Shown here: piece after piece, positions 40,401 to 49,519 of the stretch
How positions within the stretch are numbered: position 1 is the first letter of the stretch
Layout of the letters: each line of letters starts with the position of its first letter
Notes under the pieces: generated by a model
Told to the model about the DNA's origin: nothing
What the model saw: only the letters and a program-made list of their open reading frames with translations
The model's database searches: none
Origin: Todiramphus chloris collaris
Lineage: Eukaryota; Chordata; Aves; Coraciiformes; Alcedinidae
Direction of reading: 5' to 3'
Assembly (NCBI GenBank): GCA_025345505.1
Contig: JANVCC010000077.1
Coordinates: forward strand, 6,591,494-6,655,493
Length of the DNA stretch: 64,000 nt
Made by a program: the position numbers and the translations under genes

Positions 40401-43400
40401 GGATCTGCCCTGAAGTCTCCTGTGTGCAGAATAACAGCTCCACTCGGTAGAAAGAAAAGGATCATTGTTGCACCTGGACAACTGAAAATAACAAACAAAA
40501 GCCCTCATGAAAATTATGTTACTTCTCTCTACTGATAAACTGCCTTATGATATATACCACTCTTCATGAGCAGGAAGGTGGGCCCAACAGCATTTTAAAT
40601 CACAGCTGCTATGCAGCCTGGTTTTGCTAGAAACTCCTAATTGCTAAAGGAATTCTGAAGCTAATCTTATGGCCATAGACAAGCTAGACTTGAGTTCTCA
40701 GCTGAGATGGGGAGAAGAAAAAAGAAACACATCAACAGTGAAGGAATCAAGCATTAACTGCTCTTTTGGGACGCTCTGTCTCCCAGGTAGATGCTACCAG
40801 TTACAATCTCTGAGGTTCTATTAATTGATTCAAAGTGGAAACAGCACACCAAAGAGAAGCAGCATTCTTATTCAGGAGAATCAGAATTGTGTTATTGCAG
40901 ATGCATCTTCATTCCTGCAGGACTTACTGAAGCATTTCCTTTTAAATTCTATTTGCAGATTTTTAACATTACCCTCCATCCCGAATTCCCTGGGTATAAA
41001 TACAATTCTCTTATTGGCCGCAGAGAATCCGTTGCACCTTCTGCAGTTCCTCGCAAAAGCTGTCTGAAAGGCAAGAGCTCAGACTGGAAAGCCAGAATGG
41101 GACTAACTGGGACATGAATCATCTGTAAAGGGTAAATGAAATCTCAAAACAGGAAAAACTGGCATGAATCAGAGCTAAAATGACAGAATTGGAGAACTCT
41201 CCCAGCAGCTGAACTTTGTACCTAAGCTTTATATGTGTTTTAAATTGAAGCGGAGGATCAGAGAGACAAACAGGAAAATAAGAAGTGTCCAAATTACATA
41301 AGCAACAAGGCTTCCTTCATTCCCAGAAAGGGTTCTCAAAGGACTTCATGGAATCTTGTCTCTCCAATGATAAACACATCCTATGATAAGTAATATTCAA
41401 ACCAGCTGTGACACAGTGCTGCATTTCAATACAGCTTCAGGGAAAGGACTGTTCCTCTAGCCCATAACCAAAGAAGGTACCAAGGGGCAGCATGGCAAGA
41501 CCATAGTGCTGGAACTCAGATGCTACTGAACTTTACCACATAGAGCCAGTGTAACCTTGGACAAAAATCTCACCCTTTATCACCAAATCCAGTGGAAGTC
41601 TTCTTCCAGATTTCAACAGCCTTTTCTTTAAAGTTCCATTTTCAAAATATTGGATAGGTTTTGTCTCTCCCAGGAACCAAAGTACCATACTTCTCTTTAG
41701 CTGAAGATTTTACTATCTTCAGATGAAGCTATAGAAACCTATCTGATAATCAAATCTAGGATGTTCCCAACCAGACGCCGAAACTAAAGTGTTCAGACCA
41801 GTAGAAAAATCATTCAACCCCTCAACAAACTTAAAAGTGATGGAGCAATGCGTGGCTAACACTATGTACTCATTACAAGCAAATAAAATAATGTTAAACT
41901 AAAATTATTCAAAAAGCCTGTTTCATTTTTAAAGATAACTCATCTATTTCAAAAGCTAACAACTTGCAAGAACTTTAGGATCCTACATGCCTAATTCACA
42001 GCTGAAATGAAAATGCACGTTGCTAAGCTAACTCAGGAATGTGAAGTAAGTTCACCCTGTTCACCTTTATTTTTCAGATCCACTGAAACCTCATTAAAAC
42101 AAACAGGGACTCATCTATAATATTCTACACATACAAACATTCCACAACAAATGCAATGATACGTACTGATTGGCATCGAGCAACACCACCTTGATCCCAT
42201 TCACTATACATTCTGTGTCCATTGGCAGCACGTGGACATATTGCTCTTGCACTCGAAGCTTGTTCTTCACCAGATTGCCAGTTATCTGTATCAGGGAAAA
42301 GATTTAACATGGAATAGGAACAGAATCTAAAAAAAGTCTTTGTTTATTTTAGAAACAAAGGCTCTCAAAGCCAGACTATCTGGTTTAGAGAGAAATTATG
42401 AGAAACTATGAGATCCTGGATATAATCAAGCCTTTCAGTAGCATTTCACCTCTCAAAAGCAAACTGTAAAAAAGGTTTCTTAAAAAAACAAACTTTTAAA
42501 AGCCTGTCAACAGGTTATGGATTGGAATCAGAAAGGAGGCAAGAGACGAGGCATAACATCTGTTACTGACTGCCAAGTCAAGAAGAGGAGGTGGTAAAGC
42601 CTTTGGTAAACAACTGAAGAAGTGTCCAGGTCACAGGCCCTGCTCTTATCAACAGTAGTCAACCCAACACCTACTGGAAGGGCAACACAGGAAACAAGCA
42701 ATCCATAAGACTTCCAGAGCACTGGATGGGTTGATTAGGCAGGGTGCCTTACCATGTTACAAGTGAAGAGGAATTGGTTGGACATATGACAGCTAATGTC
42801 AGTCTTGGCCATTCAGCAGCCTGAAGCACAGGACACACAGGGTTGGGTTAAAACATCTCCATCTACTTCATGTGGAGAAGAGATGGCTTAAATGGAACTG
42901 AATTTCAAACCTGAATCACTTGAATAGACTTATAGAGAAGATGCAGCCAGGTTCTTCTCCATGATGCACACAAAAAGAACAAGCTACAATCTCAAGTTAC
43001 AGAAAGAGACATTTCAGTTCTACATTAGAAAAAGTAGATCGGGTGCATCAGCACTGCAACAGGTTGGGAGGAGATATGGAATCTGAATGGGGTAAGAATT
43101 TCTCACAAGGGAAACACAGATTTCTCTATACACACCGACCGTGCCTGATCCAACAACAAAACTCTGATCTTCTATTTACTTGTGTCAATACAAAAGCAAT
43201 TACAGTTGCATATGGATGTGATAATATCTAGTAATCTTGGAAAACCTTACCTTATTACAGTAGATTGGAAACATGAAGTTTTTTGTTAGCCCACGATAGT
43301 GATCAGAGTGAAAATGAGTAAGGAAATAAGCTGTGCAACCTTCAATTTCTCCATACTGAAAGGCATCAACTGTAAAACCAGTTCCTACAGAAAAAAAAGG

Positions 43401-46400
43401 AAAGAGAAGTCAGTCAGTAAACATACATAATTCAGAACTAGCTTCTAATTATATTTTCCTTTTGTTCTTTTTTTTCTTCCAAATCAAAAGGGAATACTGT
43501 TACAGTGCACACTGTTGAAGAAGCCATTTAAAGATGAGCATGGTTTGCACGAGTCAAATTTTCACTTATTAAACTAAAAATTTAACAGTGTCCACACAAA
43601 TACTTTCACAGGCCTCCAAAATAAGTTGTTCAGCTCCCATGCTACACAGATGGCAATTGCTTAAGCAAATAAAACAAATTTTAGATGCTATTCTTGAAAG
43701 TCCATGTAGATTAAAATCTAATACCAAGATTTTAACACAAAGTAAGACAGATAACCACAGATTAAGAAAACCAATAAATACCCAAGTGCTTGAGAGGTAC
43801 CAGACTCAAAACTTTCAGGGAGTCTGAATTATACTAGGCCATGGGGATAAATGTAAATCATTAGCCACACTGAACATACAGTCAAATATATTTCAAATGT
43901 AGCAATACAATTCAGAACAAAGATAACACAGATAATAACAAAGCAAATTTAAATTGCGTTGTAGGCATAGGAGTCTGCTTTTCACATTTATTATATGTGG
44001 AAAATTCTCTCAGCCCATGGAGCCCATGACACCAGTGTAGCCCCATAGAGACTTACAGGTCAGTCTTCAAGCAACAGCTTGGCACACAGGATCACTAATT
44101 TATTTCTATTTGGCTTCCTCAAATACCTACCTAAGACTAAGACAAGAGAGTCCTTTAGGGAATAAATGGCACTGTGAGGATTTGAAGCTTTGTAAGCTGC
44201 TGTAATTTATGTATTGCTTGAGAAGATTCTGAGAAATTCTTGGCTCTTTCCTTAACTCCTCTGCTTGGTTTTAATTTCTCTGCTTTCACAGTTGTAGTAA
44301 ATCATGTTTCCAATGCTATAGAATTTCAAATGCCAGATTAAACAATTCTTTTAACTTAGTTTAAGGAAATAATTGCTATTGACAGTTCTATTTTAAAGCC
44401 CTAACTGAAAAGATTAAATTCAGAAGTTAGGAGTGAATATTAACGAGGGCTATATTCAAAATCATTTCAATGCTGCTTCTGTTTTTTGCTCTATCAAAAA
44501 CATTCAGAAGTCAGTTATCTCAGGAAAATTATTTCAAGGACTATTTCACTATTTTTTCAGCTATTGCTGACTCTGGTTCTGGAATGACCTTCTTTTGGAG
44601 ATCTGCACTTATTCAAGATTTTAAATGGAGGAAAGAAAATTCATTATAAGATGCAGTCTAAATGGTTATGAAGAGTGAAGGATACTAAAGCTTAAAATTA
44701 GGGGAAAAAAAAAAATACTCAAACCAACATTAGGTAACCTCTACAAAAAAGCAACAGGTACCTCTCACCTGGTATTTTCTTGTAGAAAGGGCAGTGTTTT
44801 TCTCTCGTTCCTTCACCTGTAGTAGATAAGTCTTTAAATTTTTTTCTCCACCTTTGTTGGCCACCAGAACTTACATCTGCAAAGACTTCAGTTTTACTTG
44901 AATTTTCTATAACTGCTTCTACATCTTTCACAGACCCTTCAGCTTTCCTTTTTTGTTGTCTGGGCCTCTTTCCATTGGGAGTTACTGAACTCGGTATCTG
45001 TTTTCCCTCACCCAAACAAGTCTCTCCTTTGCTTTCCTCTTTTACTTTGGGTTTTAACCCAAAGAAAACACCAATGTCCATTTGTTTGAGTTCTTTGGCA
45101 GAACTGGAGCTGGCATTCATACTTGCTAAAGAGCGAGATGGTACTGTTTTAGAGATGGGGCTGGGAAAGCACACAGCAGCTGGATTAAGATTTCCTTCTT
45201 TCTCCATTACTGATTGCAAATTCTCCTGGCAAGCTGTTTTTTCAACTACATGGGCAGTCATTTCATCTGTGTTCATTAAAATGTTAGTTGGGTCCCTCAA
45301 AACATTACTTTTCTGAGTCAGAAGAGACACAGCATCTTCTCTAACCAGCAGCGATGATGTGTCAGTAAAACTTACATATGCAGAATCCAAAGCACAAGCA
45401 CCAGCACCTTCTGCCTCTGTGTTAACTGCTTTAGCAGCATTGGAAATCAGCTCTAGCTCTTCAACCTCCTTGCAATTAAAAGGAAAAGAGGATGTCCTGG
45501 CTAGTGCCTCTTGTTGATGCTGATTATCTGCATGTGTTGAATTACAGAATTTGCTGTTCATGTGACTCTGGGAAACTGGTTTTATGCTATCACCTGTATG
45601 GCTCAATGTATTTTCTTCCTCACAGTGGGTTTTTTTAATTATGAAATTTTCCATCTTGATATCCTCATGCTGATGTTTCTGATGAAAGCAATGTCCATAA
45701 AGTGTTTTAAATGATACAGAATTAGATTCTTCATCCTTGAAGTTCAAGACTTTGAATGATTTATTTTGTGGTATTTTTACTTTTTCTTCCTCACTTTCCT
45801 CTTCGCTTTCCTCAAAAGTACTCAGTGGAGAGTAAGAAATTTCACAGTCACTGAAGTCCGCTTTTGACTGTAGTAGACTTGGCTGATTTGTATCTTTCTG
45901 ACTACACAGATCTTCTCCTGTTCCACTTTCTTGAGAGGATGCAAAGTCATAAAATTCAAATTTATAGCTATTATCTGTGGTCTGCGTAAGCTGAAATGTC
46001 TGCTGAGGCTTTGGAACATCTGCAAAAGTGGAAGTGTTTTCACTGAGTATATTTAGACGCTTCATTTTTGGTGAACTCTGTACCATAAATGCACAGTCAT
46101 CATTTGGGATATTTTTTACATTATTAGATAGTTTCTCGTTCTGTGAGATTTCCTCTACATGAGTTGCTGTAGCAGTAGAACACATCATCTTCCTCTCCAA
46201 AGCGTTTGCTGAAGAGTTTACAAGATAATCTCCTGCCCTGCTTGCTGCAAGCAGAAAATGGCTGTAACGCTTGTAGTGGGAGGGAATGGTGGAAGTGCAC
46301 AGTAAACCATCGGGACACTCTGTGAAAAGAGTTAAACAAAGAAGTAATGTTAGTATCTTTGCAAATAAAGTTGGCATAATTATGAAAATAAAAATCACAT

Positions 46401-48347
46401 TATACACAGTTTCAAATATAAATATATACAAAAATAAATATTTATAAGTTAAACTATTGGAGGACAGAAGGCACAAGTAAAGAGTAATTTTCTAGCTGGC
46501 AAGACCTCCTGAGCTGGCTAGAAATGAGAATGCTTCCAACCTAAAACCAAACAGCTGCTGCTAATACAGCACTATGCCTGAATTAATACAGCACTATGCC
46601 TGAATTAATACAGCNNNNNNNNNNAGCACTATGCCTGAATTAATACAGCACTATGCCTGAATTAATACAGCCCTCTTAACAACAGGAGCACTCCCCCCTG
46701 TTTCAATACTGTGCTAATGGAATCATACAGCTTCTAGTTTAGAATCCTCTCGCTTGCAAGCAATGAGCTCAGAGCAGTAGCACCAGAAAAGCCCAGCAGA
46801 CATGTTTCACAACAAATGAATTCTTGGTTCTGAATCAACTCAAAATTCCATTTCAAATTGCTGGGTTACACAATAGTTATTTAATTATTTTTCTAAAAAA
46901 AAAAATAAGTCATGTATTTACTTGGGTGAAAAAAGTATTCAGGATTCAGATGCCAGCAAAAAAGCGGTGGCTGTACCCTAAACCTTTTTTGTTGAGACTT
47001 TGTTAGCCTAACTTTTGTGGATTCTAAGGTGAATGCATAAATCAATCACAATGATTTTTCCTCTTTTCTTTGTGGGAGTAACAGATGTAAATAAGGCGTT
47101 AACACATCTGCCTTAAATTAAAACACCTGCAAAAATCAGGACTGAAGTGCTCACATTTCACTGTTCTGAAGAGGGAACTTCAAGGAAAGTTAGAAAGATG
47201 TAAATAGACAAGTCACTGTGTTACCTAAGTGCCTTTACTTGGGTTTCCTAACTGTATGCTTCCTGTTTTTCAAAATCTACGACATGTAGAAAGAATGCAA
47301 ACTGGATACCTGGATCTGTTGAAACATGGTATTTCCCCACATGAAACTACCAGCTGGAATGAGTTAGTTTTATTCCTCTCGTACAGAACTCAAAATAAAA
47401 CTGTGTTGTCTTACGATACAGGAACATTCATGTATAATTGTGTATAAAATTTCTAAACAACTCTGGACCGGGGGCTAAATTTTAAGTAAATTAGCATAAC
47501 AGACTGATTGCTTCTTCCAACTGTCCATAGACGTCTGGACAAATCACACAGCAACATGGATAAGGAAAAAGAAATTTGGTGTCAAAAGTAGCAGCTTAAC
47601 TGAAAGAGGGGGGTTTTTTTCTGACAATAATTGAAAATGGCAAACATGGACCTTCAATAAACTACTAAAACTGGAGCTTTATAAACAACCACGAATCTTT
47701 ATCACTACTCTACAAAGTTTTGAGATTAGATTCTGATGAGATTTTCACATCAGATTTCCATGTTCTTCACAAAGAAGTAAAAATGTCATTTGAAAATAAT
47801 ACTAATAAACTATCAAAAATAACATTCTACAAATCCTAACAACTGCAATCTCAGATTTTGAACTCAATGTGAAACCCAAGGTTTACAGCAACATTATGTA
47901 AGAAGACTCTAACTTTTCTCTGTCCATACCTTTTTCAGTGGATCCTGGAGCATCCAAACATTCAGCAACGTGCCATCGAGGTGTCTGGACCAATAGCAAA
48001 GAGAAAGGCATCTGGCAGCTTGGACAGTATCCATCGTGGATGGGCTTTGCATTTTGTGAGCTCTGTTCTGTCAGGCTACTCACACTTTCCTGGGAGTGCA
48101 CGCTACTGTCATCTTTACACTGATCAACAGCCTGATTTGGCCTTGATCCCAGCTCAGTTTTCTGAAGCGCATCAGCTTTTTCTACAGATTTTTTTTTACA
48201 TCTATTTCTCTTTCTTTTTGGCCTGCACTTGCCATCACTCACTTCCTGCACAGGTGGAGAGATACTCTCTGAATTACTCTGATGCTTTTGCTTCCTAATG
48301 GATTTGTACTCCCAAATGTCCTCTTCCAATACAGCATCTTCAGACAT
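31439..48347 (-). CDS. DCLRE1A: DCLRE1A (SNM1A) DNA crosslink repair 5'-3' exonuclease, complete CDS
   Basis: Nine minus-strand coding exons join in phase: 48347-47930, 46319-44769, 43384-43251, 42285-42167, 40481-40338, 39421-39276, 38240-38086, 32377-32236 and 31605-31439. They give 991 residues, slightly shorter than the roughly 1040 of human. The family is a nuclear 5'-3' exonuclease that digests past DNA interstrand crosslinks. Domains in order: [10 protein letters not shown] near the N-terminus; UBZ4 zinc finger (C108, C111, H126, C130); a long acidic, Ser-rich disordered region; PIP box QMDIGVFF (552-559); metallo-beta-lactamase core with HFHSDH (680-685), H741 and HTGD (760-763); beta-CASP with SEHSS (941-945) and PTVNV (963-967). 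All metal ligands are intact, so the enzyme should be active. The ATG is in a good context (GCC before it) and fits the family N-terminus. It converges with PLEKHS1 and diverges from NHLRC2. Confidence 0.97.
32378..38085 (-). other. Large DCLRE1A intron (between exons 7 and 8)
   Basis: The longest intron of the gene, about 5.7 kb. It contains a (TA)n tract at about 37388-37422, several poly(A) runs (34403-34415, 34667-34677, 35679-35694) and no recognisable coding exon. A small frame at 34708-35016 has no family resemblance. Confidence 0.6.
37386..37422. repeat. (TA)n microsatellite
   Basis: An alternating TA tract with one AA interruption lies in the long DCLRE1A intron. Confidence 0.9.
40297..40327. 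repeat. A-rich tract beside DCLRE1A exon 5
   Basis: About 30 nearly pure A residues, broken by G, lie some 10 bases beyond the exon 5 donor. On the transcribed minus strand this is a poly(U) tract just inside the intron. Confidence 0.8.
44769..46319 (-). other. DCLRE1A: DCLRE1A exon 2, disordered region with PIP box
   Basis: This 1551-base exon encodes residues 140-656. It opens with [24 protein letters not shown], strongly conserved in the family, then drifts. An acidic patch [23 protein letters not shown] precedes a Ser/Asn-rich region. [14 protein letters not shown] contains a canonical PCNA-interacting (PIP) motif, Q-x2-I-x2-[13 protein letters not shown] is a second likely nuclear signal. 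The exon ends HCPFYKKIP, where the nuclease domain begins. Confidence 0.93.
46556..46674. repeat. 22-base tandem repeat with assembly gap
   Basis: Copies of a 22-base unit, CAGCACTATGCCTGAATTAATA, flank a run of ten N (46615-46624) in DCLRE1A intron 1. At least two copies lie on either side. The repeats abut the gap directly, so the true copy number is probably unknown and the ten N are a placeholder. Confidence 0.95.
47930..48347 (-). other. DCLRE1A: DCLRE1A exon 1 with UBZ4 zinc finger
   Basis: This exon encodes residues 1-139 plus the first base of codon 140. The basic stretch [12 protein letters not shown] (about 42-53) is a likely nuclear localisation signal. [11 protein letters not shown] and WHVAECLD supply the C-x2-C and H-x3-C ligands of a ubiquitin-binding UBZ4 finger, which recruits SNM1A to damage through ubiquitylated PCNA in the known family. 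The donor reads GTATGG. Confidence 0.93.
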
Positions 48348-48357
48348 GGCAACACAT
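48340..48357 (-). promoter_or_regulatory. Upstream ORF overlapping the DCLRE1A start codon
   Basis: On the minus strand an ATG starts ten bases before the DCLRE1A ATG, out of frame with it. It reads five codons (M-C-C-H-V) and stops at a TGA that lies just inside the main coding sequence. Its context (TTC before the ATG) is weak, so leaky scanning would be expected. It matters only if the mature leader includes these bases. Confidence 0.6.
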
Positions 48358-48850
48358 GAAATATCCTCCTTTCTTTTAAGAAACAGTTCACAAATCTACC
48401 TCTCCCTCCACTAATATGTTTTCCCTTGTCTCCCCTCCTCGCTATCTGAAGAAAAGCACCTGAACTCCATTTTAAAAAATCAACACAGGGCCACAAACCA
48501 AGCAGCAGTCCGTGACAGGACAGAAGCATGGTGGAGCCTACCCTAACAATAATTTAATGAGCGTCCCTTCGAATATTTGTATTTACTCCTGTTAAACAAA
48601 ACCCGAGTCTGGAAGATGCAGAGAGGCTTCCAGGGCGAGCCATTCCCTCTCGTAAGCACCCGACTGGGCCTCGGAAGGTGAAGTCCAGCGAGCCCCGCTT
48701 TCCCGACTGCCAACTCACTGCCCCGAAGTAGGAAGATTTTAAAAGAAAACGACGTTCAGCTATGGGATCGCTGCCTGGAGTCACCGCACGGCCAAGGCCG
48801 ACACCGGCAAGGCCGGGCTCCAAGCCGCCAGCGGACCCGGGCTTAGGTCC

Positions 48851-48960
48851 CGCCGCGGGCACCGAGGGCGGCTGCCTCCCGTCAGCCTTCCGCCGCGGGC
48901 ACCGAGGGCGGCTGCCTGCCCTCAGCCCCCACCGAGGGCGGCTGCCTCCCCTCAGCCTCC
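48851..48960. repeat. GC-rich minisatellite in the promoter
   Basis: Three copies share the core ACCGAGGGCGGCTGCCT, at 48861, 48901 and 48931. The first two units are 40 bases long; the third is a 30-base version lacking the CGCCGCGGGC lead. Each unit carries several CpGs and a GGGCGG (Sp1/GC-box type) element. Confidence 0.9.
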
Positions 48961-49313
48961 CCGGCTCGTCCCGCCCGCCGCCTCCTTGAACGGGCGCCCC
49001 TCAGCCGTTCGCCGCCGCGGCAACGCATTCGCTTCCGCAGGTTCGTCACCGCGGCTGTCACTCGGCTTTCCGCTTACTCTCACGGTATTCTCCAATCCCC
49101 ACAACCACCCCCCCCCCAAAAAAACAAACAAAAAAAAATCCCACATTTTAAATTACTGGACTTTGTTCCGGTACTGCTCGATTTCCATATCTATTCCACT
49201 TACAAAAAAAAAAAAAAAAAACCCGGGGCAGGAAAGCGCGCTGTGTGGAATCTGCAGAGCTGGAATCACCACTGGGTATTTTCTTCACGAATGTGCTTCT
49301 GTGAACATCAAAG

Positions 49314-49321
49314 TTACGTAA
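49314..49321. promoter_or_regulatory. TTACGTAA palindrome, PAR-bZIP/NFIL3 (D-box) type site
   Basis: A perfect eight-base palindrome that matches the binding consensus of PAR-bZIP (DBP, HLF, TEF) and NFIL3 factors. It lies about 200 bases before the NHLRC2 ATG. Occupancy is inference. Confidence 0.4.
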
Positions 49322-49519
49322 AAACACGAAACGGAGGAGAGATCCCCTTTAGAAGAGAAGTTATTGAGTCTTTGTGTTTAGGTTTTGTTTTGGTGGTTTT
49401 TTGTTTGTTTTTGTTTTAATTACAGTGTTCCTCTCCCGCGGTGAGGGCGGTGCCGAATGTGCGGCGGCGAAGCGAGGGGGCGATAAACAGCGGCCCGTCG
49501 GGCTCCCTCAGGAGGCGTC

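Larger units (their letters stand above)
31439..43384 (-). other. DCLRE1A: DCLRE1A metallo-beta-lactamase and beta-CASP nuclease exons
   Basis: Seven exons encode residues 657-991. Exon 3 (43384-43251) carries [13 protein letters not shown]; exon 4 (42285-42167) ends in DAN with the H codon split; exon 5 (40481-40338) gives HCPGATM and [13 protein letters not shown]; exon 6 (39421-39276) gives [14 protein letters not shown] and [13 protein letters not shown]; exon 7 (38240-38086) the LPMMQINFK segment; exon 8 (32377-32236) [11 protein letters not shown]; exon 9 (31605-31439) [13 protein letters not shown] and PTVNVGDW. The motifs are those of SNM1-type nucleases, with the two-metal centre complete. 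The last residues differ from mammals, ending VEGSRHK. Confidence 0.95.

Noticed and set aside
48762..49321. Plus-strand frames in the CpG-rich promoter
   Set aside because: They are repetitive Pro/Arg-rich translations of the minisatellite and GC-rich DNA, with no support as genes.
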